Assembly: GCA_965250245.1 (NCBI GenBank)
Contig: OZ252296.1
Coordinates: forward strand, 1,240,001-1,304,000
Direction: 5' to 3'
DNA: 64,000 bases
Origin: JABDIP01 sp965250245
GTDB lineage: Bacteria > Pseudomonadota > Alphaproteobacteria > DSM-16000 > Inquilinaceae
Below the pieces are notes generated by a model that saw only the letters and a list, made by a program, of their open reading frames with translations, had not been told where the DNA came from and made no database searches. Position numbers and translations under genes: made by a program. Of this stretch, positions 50,966 to 58,674 are shown piece by piece (the first letter of the stretch is position 1; every line of letters begins with the position of its first letter).

Positions 50966-51041
50966 TGTCGTTGACCTTTTTATTGGGAATGTTGGGTGTC
51001 CAATTGTAATTCCTGTTTGGCAAATGATTAGTGATCACCTC

Positions 51042-51188
51042 CTACGTCCTGTTCTTTGCCCCACTTTTCGCCCCTCTCTTCGTCCCACTTTTCGCCCCAC
51101 TCTTCGACCCGCCCTTTGACCCGCTCTTCGCCCGACTCTTTGTCCCGCTCTTCGACCCCGTCTTGCCCCCACTCTTCGCACCGCTTTT
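51042..51188. repeat. 12-bp tandem repeat array
   Basis: About twelve copies of a degenerate 12-base unit (leftward reading AAGAGYGGGRCG) encode the Lys tetrapeptides of the small gene. Third positions and single bases vary among copies but the 12-base phase is unbroken, which implies slippage-type expansion under selection for the reading frame. Confidence 0.85.
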
Positions 51189-51197
51189 CTCCGCCAT
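51042..51197 (-). CDS. 51-aa lysine tetrapeptide-repeat protein
   Basis: After MAE the whole protein is twelve tetrapeptides, each starting with Lys: five KSGA/KSGT-type perfect units and variants such as KTGS, KSRA, KGGS, KRGA and KNRT. It has 12 Lys, 3 Arg and one Glu, so it is extremely basic. No hydrophobic core is possible, so it must be disordered or bind a polyanion such as DNA, RNA, or an acidic surface polymer. The tail of histone H1-like proteins is the nearest analogy. GGGGGGAG lies three bases before the ATG. The opposite strand is also open here with Leu/Phe/Pro repeats but lacks a ribosome binding site. It precedes the coiled-coil lipoprotein gene. Confidence 0.55.
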   Translation of the reverse strand: MAEKSGAKSGGKTGSKSGTKSRAKSGSKGGSKSGAKSGTKRGAKSGAKNRT

Positions 51198-51450
51198 GTT
51201 CTCCCCCCGATTTACTCGGTTGTCATGCAACTCATCCTTGCCAAAAGACATTATCTTACCCGCGCTGTCATTTCTGGCAACGATCGAATGCGGCAGGGCC
51301 GAATTCCCGCACATAAATTGCGTGTTGGCGGTCACGAGGGCGTCACAGAATGACACCGCTGCCGGTGCTCGGCGGCTTAGCTTGCCGCTTGGTCGGCCGA
51401 CGCCTGTGGCTGCCGGGCGAGAGCGGTAGAGGGCGTCGTGCGCAGGCGGC

Positions 51451-52287
51451 CTATTGCGTCTGCAGGCTGCCGATCGGCTCGGCGGTTTCGGCCGGCGCTG
51501 CGTTGCCGGTCGGGTGGCTGGTCAGGCGGGCGACGAATTTCTCCGCGTTGATGATGACGTCGTCCTCGCCGACCTGGTCGAACGGGTTCTCCAGATGGTT
51601 CTGGATGTTCTCCAGGCCCACCAGGATCAGCGCGAACAGGACTGGCATCAGGTATTCCAGCCCTCGGGCGTAGCCCTCGGAAATCTCCACGAAGTACGGC
51701 CCGTAGAGAATCGGCAGGATGAAGATGAAGATCTCGCTGTAGGACCGGAGCGTGACCGGGGTGCGGTACTGGTAGATGTGCTTCAGGCTCTCGAAGGAGA
51801 AGAACATCTTGCTGAGATACTGGTTGCAGCGGGACACCTCGCCGGATGCCAGGCCCTTGTCGCGCAGCGACTTGATGAAGAGGGACAGCTCCGAGAACCG
51901 GCGATAGACCGCGTCCTCCGCGTCCTGCATCGAACTCACCGGCGTGCTGAACAGGGTCCGGCAGTCTTCCAGAAGGCCGCCGAGCAGGCTGCTGATTCGC
52001 GCCTGGGTTTCCGGGTCGCTGTCGGCCAGCCAGTCGCGGGCGGCGAAATAGATCGCCCGCCCATGCGCCTTCACCCCGCCATAGGCGGCCAGGGCCGCCT
52101 CCCGGCGCTTGTAGGCGCTGTTGATCGAGAAGACGATCGGGAACACCACGGCGGTGGCGATCAGGGTCAGCGGGAAATTCGCGGCGAGGCCGAAATGCCG
52201 GCATGCGATCATCGACGCGACTGCCAGCAGGGCGACCAGGACCGCCTTGGCATTGATGACGATGGCGACCCGTTTGACTTGCTTCAT
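51451..52287 (-). CDS. bestrophin-like (YneE/RFP-TM) membrane protein
   Basis: A 278-aa membrane protein with two membrane helices near the start (14-33 and 38-57) and two or three near 190-230. The neck block FSINSAYKRREAALAAYGG and the C-terminal LENIQNHLENPFDQ match the bestrophin family pattern (NSAYxRxxEA and ENPF). Bestrophins are pentameric anion channels; bacterial members may conduct other ions. Residues 255-278 are a soluble Ala/Pro tail. The ATG at 52287 has GGAAGG about ten bases upstream. It heads the leftward trio followed by the lysine-repeat and lipoprotein genes, but a 253-base gap separates it from them. Confidence 0.75.
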   Translation of the reverse strand: MKQVKRVAIVINAKAVLVALLAVASMIACRHFGLAANFPLTLIATAVVFPIVFSINSAYKRREAALAAYGGVKAHGRAIYFAARDWLADSDPETQARISSLLGGLLEDCRTLFSTPVSSMQDAEDAVYRRFSELSLFIKSLRDKGLASGEVSRCNQYLSKMFFSFESLKHIYQYRTPVTLRSYSEIFIFILPILYGPYFVEISEGYARGLEYLMPVLFALILVGLENIQNHLENPFDQVGEDDVIINAEKFVARLTSHPTGNAAPAETAEPIGSLQTQ

Positions 52288-52696
52288 CGCGTGCAACCTT
52301 CCAGCGAGGATCGGACCCGGCGGCGGTGTTGCGCGCCCGGAACAACCGAAGCCCGCTATCTAGCCGCAGTTTGCTTACGAGACTCCTAACTCTGCGACCG
52401 TACGACGCAATTCGGGCACGTACGATCCCAACCCAATGAGAGGGATTTACGACTAAAAGATGCGTGATCGATGCCTATCTGGCAGTAAATACTCGATTAA
52501 ACGACTTTTATGGAAATACGTCAGGTAATTTTACAACTAATACGTTGAGATGGCCGGGAGTCCCAGTCTAGGCTTCCTCCAATGCCTTTGGGGGCAATCC
52601 AACCTGACCTCAATCCGCGGGCCTGGCTAGCCCGCTACCACAAACAGTTGAGAGTGGGCCGCGAAACGAGTCCGCTCCCGCAGACAGGAGGGCTGT
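52288..52696. other. AT-rich divergent intergenic region
   Basis: This 409-base region lies between the bestrophin-like gene and the rightward peptidase gene. It is distinctly AT-richer than average from about 52370 to 52560, where promoters for both directions are expected. It contains two copies of CGTACGA about 20 bases apart near 52400-52430. No hairpin, RNA gene or coding frame is convincing. GGAGGG at 52687-52692 precedes the peptidase ATG. Confidence 0.5.
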
Positions 52697-54415
52697 ATGT
52701 TTGGCACCTTTTTCAGGGCGCTTATCGCCTTGCTTTGCCTTGGCCTGCTCACCGCGCCGGTGGCGTGGGCCGACGACGACGATGACGACGGTGGATCGGT
52801 CGTCGTGCACGACGATGACGACGATGATGACGACGACGATGATGATGACGATGACGACGCCCTGGAGCTTTCGGAGGATCTCCAGGAAGACGTAACGCTC
52901 CGCGCCATCCGGCGACACCTGGCCGCATGGCAGGCGATCGCCGATGCCAATGACGACAATCGCCAGTCCGGTTCCGCCGGCTACGATCAGTCCGTCGATT
53001 ATGTGGTCGATCAGCTTGAGGCGGTCGGCTACACGGTGGTCCGCCAGGCGTTCGAGTTCCCGTTCTACCAGGAACTGAGCGATCCGGAGCTCGAGCAGAT
53101 CAGCCCGGTGGCCGTCACCTATGTTGCCAACGACCCCGCCGGCTTCAACACCATGACCTATTCGGGCAGCGGCAACGCCACCGCCCAGCTTCAGGCGGTC
53201 GATCTAGTGTTGCCGCCTGCCGCGGACGCCAACACGTCCACGAGCGGCTGTGATGAGGCGGATTTCGTCGGTTTTGCGCCCGGCAACATCGCCCTCGTCC
53301 AGCGCGGCAATTGCACGTTCGAGCTCAAGGCGAAGAGAGCCCAAGACGCGGGTGCCGTCGGGGTCATCATCTTCAACGAGGGCCAGCCTGGCCGGGTCGA
53401 TGCGATCAATGGCACATTGTCACCGGGAGCGCTGATCAGTACCCCGGATCCGGACGATCCGAGCAAGACGCTGCCGGCCATTACGGTCCCGGTCTACGGC
53501 GCGGCTTTTGGCATCGGTGACGAGTTGGCGGCACTTCTCGCCAGCGGCCCCGTGACCGCCCGAGTCGCGGCGGAGACGATCTCGGAGGTCCGGATCACCG
53601 AGAATGTGCTGGCCGATACCCGTACTGGCAATCCGAACCAGACCATCGTGGTCGGTGCCCATCTCGACTCCGTCGGAGACGGTCCGGGCATCTCGGATAA
53701 CGGCACGGGCAGCGCCGCGATCCTGGAAGTCGCCATCCAACTCGCCGAGTATGACGAGGCGGACGATGACGATGATGACGGCGACGAAGGCCTTCGCAGC
53801 CGGGTGCGGTTTGCCTGGTGGGGTGCAGAGGAACTGGGGCTGCTCGGGTCCGAGTTCTACGTCGCCAACGCCACCCAGGAGGAGCTCGACGAGATCGCCA
53901 TGAACCTGAACTTCGACATGATCGGCTCGCCGAACTTCGTCCGGTTCATCTTCGACGGCGACGGCTCCGACACCGCGATTGTCGGACCGCCGGGCTCGGA
54001 TCACATCGAGCAGATGTTCATCAACTACTTCACCGAGAAGGGCCTGCCTGTCGAGCCGACGGAATTCAGCGGTCGTTCGGACTATGGTCCGTTCATCGCA
54101 CCCGGCATCGATATACCGGCCGGCGGCCTGTTCACCGGTGCCGAAGTCGTCAAGACCCAGGAACTGGCGGACCTCTATGGCGGTACGGTGGGTGAACCGC
54201 TCGACCCCTGCTACCACACGCCGTGCGACACCATCGACAACGTCAACTTCGAGGTGTTGGACGAGATGTCCGACGCGGTGGCCCATGGGATCGCGTTCTA
54301 TGCGTCGCGGGACGATCTGTTCGGCCCGCAGCCGCAACTGATCCCGGTCTCGGTGACCACCGGCCTGACGAGCGGCGGCAGCGCGGCGCACGACCATGGT
54401 GCTGAGACCCGATAG
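52697..54415 (+). CDS. secreted M28 zinc aminopeptidase with poly-aspartate N terminus
   Basis: A 572-aa exported peptidase. The signal peptide ends at residue 25 (PVAWA). The mature N terminus holds six Asp, a short spacer, then sixteen consecutive Asp at 39-54. A PA domain (about 150-260) precedes the M28 catalytic domain. All five zinc ligands are visible: GAHLDSVGD, GISDNGTG, GAEELGLLGS, FDMIG and CYHTPCDT. A second acidic insertion, EADDDDDDGDEG, lies near residue 355. It should remove amino acids from peptides outside the cell. The acid-rich tract may bind calcium or cell-surface cations. It is a single gene followed by a terminator. Confidence 0.92.
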   Translation: MFGTFFRALIALLCLGLLTAPVAWADDDDDDGGSVVVHDDDDDDDDDDDDDDDDALELSEDLQEDVTLRAIRRHLAAWQAIADANDDNRQSGSAGYDQSVDYVVDQLEAVGYTVVRQAFEFPFYQELSDPELEQISPVAVTYVANDPAGFNTMTYSGSGNATAQLQAVDLVLPPAADANTSTSGCDEADFVGFAPGNIALVQRGNCTFELKAKRAQDAGAVGVIIFNEGQPGRVDAINGTLSPGALISTPDPDDPSKTLPAITVPVYGAAFGIGDELAALLASGPVTARVAAETISEVRITENVLADTRTGNPNQTIVVGAHLDSVGDGPGISDNGTGSAAILEVAIQLAEYDEADDDDDDGDEGLRSRVRFAWWGAEELGLLGSEFYVANATQEELDEIAMNLNFDMIGSPNFVRFIFDGDGSDTAIVGPPGSDHIEQMFINYFTEKGLPVEPTEFSGRSDYGPFIAPGIDIPAGGLFTGAEVVKTQELADLYGGTVGEPLDPCYHTPCDTIDNVNFEVLDEMSDAVAHGIAFYASRDDLFGPQPQLIPVSVTTGLTSGGSAAHDHGAETR

Positions 54416-54436
54416 TTAGGTCTCAACCCAAATTCA

Positions 54437-54478
54437 GCCGTCGGCCGGGTGCCCCCAACCGGCCGGCGGCTTTTCTTT
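54437..54478 (+). terminator. rho-independent terminator after the M28 peptidase gene
   Basis: A 12-bp stem (GCCGTCGGCCGG with its partner CCGGCCGGCGGC, one G-T pair, 10-base loop) is followed by TTTTCTTT. It starts 21 bases after the peptidase stop and is the clearest intrinsic terminator in the window. It also separates this gene from the convergent SDR gene. Confidence 0.9.
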
Positions 54479-54505
54479 GCCTGAATTCCGACAGACGGTG
54501 CCCGG

Positions 54506-55273
54506 TCAGGGCATGATCTGGCCGCCGTTGACCTCGATGATCTGGCCGGTGATGTAGCCGCTCAGCGCATCCGTTGCCAGGAACAGGAAGGCGCCGGCGC
54601 AGTCCTCGGCGGTGCCCAGCCGGCCCATCGGGATGATCTTGCGCTGGGATTCCAGCTTCTCCGGCGTCGAGTACTTCTCATGGAAGGCGGTCAGGATGAC
54701 CCCGGGCGACACCGCGTTGACCCGGATGTTGTCCGGCGCCAGCTCCTTGGCCAGCCCATGGGTCATGGTGCTGACGAAGCCCTTGGCGGCGCTGTAGAGG
54801 ATCGAGCCGGTGCTGCCGCCGGTCCTGGCCGACACCGACGAGACATTGATGATGTTGCCCTTGCCCTGGCGGCGGAACTGCGGCACCGCGGCCCGGATTG
54901 CGGCGACGGCCGAGCGGGCGTTCAGGTCGACGACCTGCTCGAACGCGTCGTCCGACATGGCGTCGACGGTGATGCGGTCGACCATGTGCCCGGCATTGTT
55001 GACCAGCACGTCCAGCCGGCCCCCCGCCGCGGCGATAGCCTGCTCCACGACGGATGCGGCGGTCGGGCCGTCGGACATGTCGCCCTGGACCAGCGTCGCC
55101 TTGCCGCCGGAGCCCTCGATTTCCGACGCGACCCCCTCCGCCGCCGCGCGGCTGCTGTTGTAATGCACCACCACATGCGCGCCGAGCCGGCCGAAGGCGA
55201 GCGCCGCCGCCGCGCCGATGCCGGTGCTGGCGCCGGTCACCAGGACGACCTTGTCCTTTAGTTCTTCGAACAT
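54506..55273 (-). CDS. SDR-family NAD(P)-dependent oxidoreductase, FabG-like
   Basis: A 255-aa short-chain dehydrogenase. The cofactor motif TGASTGIGAAAA, the NNAGHMVD block, the catalytic Ser (NVSSVSA), and the Tyr/Lys pair in YSAAKG are all present. PGVILTAF is a normal SDR loop. FabG-like 3-oxoacyl reductases and many sugar or alcohol dehydrogenases share this pattern, so the substrate is open. It appears monocistronic, with a palindromic repeat upstream. Confidence 0.9.
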   Translation of the reverse strand: MFEELKDKVVLVTGASTGIGAAAALAFGRLGAHVVVHYNSSRAAAEGVASEIEGSGGKATLVQGDMSDGPTAASVVEQAIAAAGGRLDVLVNNAGHMVDRITVDAMSDDAFEQVVDLNARSAVAAIRAAVPQFRRQGKGNIINVSSVSARTGGSTGSILYSAAKGFVSTMTHGLAKELAPDNIRVNAVSPGVILTAFHEKYSTPEKLESQRKIIPMGRLGTAEDCAGAFLFLATDALSGYITGQIIEVNGGQIMP

Positions 55274-55321
55274 GGCTTCCCACAGTCTTCGGACGGGTCA
55301 ACACACCTTAGCCAGCAAAAT

Positions 55322-55408
55322 GCCGTCATCGCGAGCGTAGCGCGGCGATCCACTCTATCGGCCTGCAGTGGATTGCCGCGTCGCCTGCGGCTCCTCGCAA
55401 TGAAGGCT
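55322..55408. repeat. intergenic palindromic repeat, TCGCGAGC type (copy 2)
   Basis: Ends are GCCGTCATCGCGAGC and GCTCCTCGCAATGAAGGC; the inner stem pairs GGCGATCCACTCT with CAGTGGATTGCCGCGTCGCC. It is the shorter of two copies (see 29995-30094) and lies between the SDR and aldo/keto reductase genes. The conserved interior suggests it belongs to a multi-copy family in this genome. Confidence 0.83.
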
Positions 55409-55431
55409 GGGGGTCGTCCGGCGGTATTCCG

Positions 55432-56463
55432 TCAGTCGTCCTCACTGGACTTGGCCCAGAGGTTGAGCTGGCTTTCGGTGGCGAACCTGTCGATCTCGGC
55501 CAGCTCATCGAGGGTGAAGTCGAGCTTGTCCAGGGCGCCGACGCAATCCTCGATCTGCGAGACCTTGCTGGCGCCGATCAGCACCGAGGTGACGTGGTCG
55601 TCGCGCAGCACCCAGGCGAGCGCCATCTGTGCCAGGGTCTGGCCGCGCGCCTGCGCGATCTCGTCGAGTCCGCCGATCTTCTCCAGCGAATCCGGCGTCA
55701 GCATCTCGCGCTTCAGGGCGCCAGTCTCGCTGGCGGCACGGGACTCTTCAGGCACGCCGCTCAGATACTTGTTGGTCAGCATGCCCTGAGCCAGGGGCGA
55801 GAAGGCGATGCTGCCGATCCCCAGCTCCTCCAGCACGCCGAGCAGTTCGTCCTCCACCCAGCGGTTCAGCATGGAGTAGGAGGGCTGGTGGATCAGGCAG
55901 GGCGTGCCGAGCTCCTTCAGGATCGCCGCCGCCTCGGCGGTCTTGGCGGCGGAGTAGGAGGAGATGCCGACATAGAGCGCCTTGCCCTGCCGGACGATCG
56001 CGTCCAGCGCGCCCATGGTCTCTTCCAGGGGCGTGTCCGGGTCGAAGCGGTGCGAGTAGAAGATGTCGAAATAGTCCAGGCCGGTGCGCTTCAGGCTCTG
56101 GTCGATGCTGGCGACGATGTATTTCCGCGACCCCCATTCGCCATAGGGGCCGGGCCACATGCGATAGCCGGCCTTGTTGGAGATGATCAGCTCGTCGCGA
56201 TAGGCGCCCAGCTCGCCGGCCAGCATGCGGCCGAAGGTGACCTCCGCCGAGCCCGGCGGCGGCCCGTAATTGTTGGCCAGGTCGAAATGGGTGATGCCCA
56301 GATCGAAGGCCCGCTGGACCATGGCGACGCCGGTCTCATGGGCGTCGACGCCCCCGAAATTGTGCCACAGGCCGAGCGAGATGGCCGGCAGGTGCAGCCC
56401 GCTGCGGCCGCAGCGGTTGAATTTCATCCGATCGTAGCGATCGGCGGCGGGGACATAGGTCAT
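55432..56463 (-). CDS. aldo/keto reductase, YghZ-like
   Basis: A 343-aa NADPH-dependent reductase. ISLGLWHNFGG at the start, the catalytic Tyr in FDLANNYGPPPGSAE, Lys in ISNKAGYRMWPGPYG, and His in DIFYSHRFDPDTP match the YghZ/L-glyceraldehyde-3-phosphate reductase subfamily almost word for word. It detoxifies reactive carbonyls such as methylglyoxal. GAGG precedes the ATG. Cytosolic; no obvious operon. Confidence 0.93.
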   Translation of the reverse strand: MTYVPAADRYDRMKFNRCGRSGLHLPAISLGLWHNFGGVDAHETGVAMVQRAFDLGITHFDLANNYGPPPGSAEVTFGRMLAGELGAYRDELIISNKAGYRMWPGPYGEWGSRKYIVASIDQSLKRTGLDYFDIFYSHRFDPDTPLEETMGALDAIVRQGKALYVGISSYSAAKTAEAAAILKELGTPCLIHQPSYSMLNRWVEDELLGVLEELGIGSIAFSPLAQGMLTNKYLSGVPEESRAASETGALKREMLTPDSLEKIGGLDEIAQARGQTLAQMALAWVLRDDHVTSVLIGASKVSQIEDCVGALDKLDFTLDELAEIDRFATESQLNLWAKSSEDD

Positions 56464-56536
56464 CGATACCTCGGACGGGAAGGGGGATGGCCAAGACTAC
56501 GGTGTCAGGCCCGCCCGGTGCAAAGACTAAGGCGCT

Positions 56537-56980
56537 CTAGCGCACGCAGATGCAGGTGCAGGGTGCCAGCGACTGCACCTTCATCGACACGCTGCCCATC
56601 AGCAGGCCCTCAATTTCGCTGTGGCCGCGGGTGCCCATGACGATCACGTCGATACCGGCCTTGCGGGCATAGTCGATGATGCCCTTGGCGGCGTCGCCGA
56701 ATTCCAGCCGGTGCGTGACGGTCGGGATCTCGGCCTCCATCGCCCGGTCCTCGGCCCGGCGCAGCAGGCTTTCCCCGATGGCCGAATAGACCGCGGAGGA
56801 CGTGTCCTGGATGTGCTCGGCGCGGGCAAATTCCAGTAGCGCCTCGGGCGGGTTGTCGTCCGGCGCGACATAGAGAAGATGCAGCTCGCCGGAATACCGG
56901 CGGGTGAACTCGATGGCGAAATCGAGGGTCTTGACCGCGTGGTCGGACCCGTCGATGGCTGCCAAGACCTTGGTTGTCAT
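56537..56980 (-). CDS. universal stress protein, UspA family (second copy)
   Basis: A 147-aa protein starting VLAAIDGSDHAVKTLDFAIEF and ending VIVMGTRGHSEIEGLLMGSVSMKV with CTCICVR. The GTRGHS...GS pattern is the ATP-binding Usp motif, better preserved than in the copy at 44.7 kb. It is divergent from the second cyclase gene, 149 bases away, so the two may share control. Two adjacent Cys in its last residues are unusual. GGAGGAGC lies before the ATG at 56980. Confidence 0.92.
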   Translation of the reverse strand: MTTKVLAAIDGSDHAVKTLDFAIEFTRRYSGELHLLYVAPDDNPPEALLEFARAEHIQDTSSAVYSAIGESLLRRAEDRAMEAEIPTVTHRLEFGDAAKGIIDYARKAGIDVIVMGTRGHSEIEGLLMGSVSMKVQSLAPCTCICVR

Positions 56981-57129
56981 GATGATTGCGCTCCTCCCGG
57001 TGGTCCGATCGGCGGCCGGATGCGTATTGATCCATGTCCACCCTGTGACGGTGCCGGTACCGGCCGGCCGCCGCATTGATCCGCGTCAAACCGCCGCGCG
57101 GTCGGGGCACCAGGCGCGGACTGCCCACC

Positions 57130-58665
57130 ATGCGAACCGGTCCCATGCTGAAACTCCGCTTCTACCTGTCCATGCTGAGCGTGCTGGCGATCGATTTTGC
57201 GATCACCGCCACCTTCGCCGTGCTGACGGGCCATGCGGAGGTGCTGCCGCGGGCGGCGGCGGCCAGCCTTGCGATCCTGGGCGGGCTCAACCTGGTTGGT
57301 AGCTACTGGCTGTTCCGGCCGGTCGCGGCCTATCTGGACGGCACCGGCGATCTGAAATCCTGCCGGCACGCGCTGCGCCGGCTGCCGGCGCGGGCGACCG
57401 CCTGGGTCGGGATCGTGGCCTGCATCTATGGTGTCGCGGCCTTCGCGCTCGGCGTCTTCGCGCCGGACGACATCGACGACAGCACACCGGCGATCGTGCT
57501 GGCGGGCATGCTGGTCTGGTTCCTGCTGGCCTACGCCACCTATATGTGCTTCGCGGTCTATTTCACCGTCACCGACGTGACGGCCCGGGTGCGGGTGGAG
57601 ATTTTCAAGCGCGACGGGACGGTGCTGGGCGTCGGGCGCGGCCGGCTTCTCCATCGGCTGATCGTCGTCTTCGCCGTGGTGACGGTGATGCCTGTGGCGC
57701 TGGTGCTGCTGGACCTGTCGCTGTTTCAGGAGGTGCGGCTGCAGCAGGGCCTTACACCGGACAAGGTGGTGATCCTGGACCTGCTCGGCGCCCTCTTCGC
57801 GGCCGGCTTCGCCCTGGTTTTCGTGACCCGCAGCCTGGTGCTGCCGATCGACCGGCTGATGCGGGCGGTGCGGCAGATCCGCGGCGGCGACCTCGACGCC
57901 TTCGTGCCGGTGACCAGCAACGACGAGCTCGGCGTGCTGGCGGCCAGCTTCAACGGCATGATCGACGGCCTGCTGGAGCGCGAGTTCATCCGCGACACCT
58001 TCGGCAAGTACGTCAGCGCCGACGTCGCCAAGGCGATCCTGGGCGGCGAGAGCCAGTCGCCGGCCGACTGGGCCCGGCGCGGCCGGTCCGGCGGCGGCAG
58101 GGTCACCGGCCGGGTCGGCGATGCCACCGTCATGTTCACCGATATCGAGAACTTCTCCGAACTCGCCAGCGCGATGGAGCCGGCCGAGGTGATGGAGATG
58201 CTGAACGCCTATTTCACCCTGCTGGCGGAGCCGATCCAGACCTATCGCGGCACCATCAACAACTTCATCGGCGACGCCATCCTGACCACCTTCAACCTGC
58301 CGGCGGCGGATGTGCACCATGCCGAGAACGCGGTGCGCTGCGCCCTGGAGATCCAGCGGCGGCTCCAGACCGATCGGCTGCCGGGCGGCCGCCTGCTGCG
58401 CACGCGGATCGGCATCAACACAGGCCCCGTGGTGGCCGGGTCGCTCGGGCCCCAGGACCGGCTGACCTATACCGTGCTGGGCGGCGAGGTGAACGTGGCG
58501 GCGCGGCTGGAATCGCTCAACAAGCAGTTCGACAGCGCGGTTTTGGTCAGTGCCGCGACCAAGGCCCGTTGCGGCCCCGGCATCGATTTCCAGTCGATGG
58601 GCGAGGTCTCGGTGAAGGGGCACCCGCTGCCGATCCGGGTCTTCGCCCCCAGCCTGGCGGCCTGA
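57130..58665 (+). CDS. membrane class III nucleotidyl cyclase with HAMP domain
   Basis: A 511-aa inner-membrane cyclase. Four or more helices occupy residues 10-130 and 160-245; a HAMP linker follows (LPIDRLMRAVRQIRGGDLD), then a catalytic domain from about 330. Metal aspartates are Asp338 (MFTDIENFSE) and Asp382 (FIGDAILTTF), with the Asn/Arg pair in VNVAARLE. The lysine that selects adenine in most adenylate cyclases is replaced by Asn378 (INNFIGD), so its substrate preference or activity may differ. There is no strong ribosome binding site; ATG at 57145 is an alternative. It is divergent from the second universal stress gene. Confidence 0.88.
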   Translation: MRTGPMLKLRFYLSMLSVLAIDFAITATFAVLTGHAEVLPRAAAASLAILGGLNLVGSYWLFRPVAAYLDGTGDLKSCRHALRRLPARATAWVGIVACIYGVAAFALGVFAPDDIDDSTPAIVLAGMLVWFLLAYATYMCFAVYFTVTDVTARVRVEIFKRDGTVLGVGRGRLLHRLIVVFAVVTVMPVALVLLDLSLFQEVRLQQGLTPDKVVILDLLGALFAAGFALVFVTRSLVLPIDRLMRAVRQIRGGDLDAFVPVTSNDELGVLAASFNGMIDGLLEREFIRDTFGKYVSADVAKAILGGESQSPADWARRGRSGGGRVTGRVGDATVMFTDIENFSELASAMEPAEVMEMLNAYFTLLAEPIQTYRGTINNFIGDAILTTFNLPAADVHHAENAVRCALEIQRRLQTDRLPGGRLLRTRIGINTGPVVAGSLGPQDRLTYTVLGGEVNVAARLESLNKQFDSAVLVSAATKARCGPGIDFQSMGEVSVKGHPLPIRVFAPSLAA

Positions 58666-58674
58666 CGCGGCGGC

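Noticed and set aside
51031..51429. Rightward open frame with Pro-Leu-Phe-Ala repeats over the Lys-repeat gene
   Set aside because: It is the complement of the 12-bp array; it starts at a GTG without a ribosome binding site, and the leftward frame has a strong GGGGGGAG.
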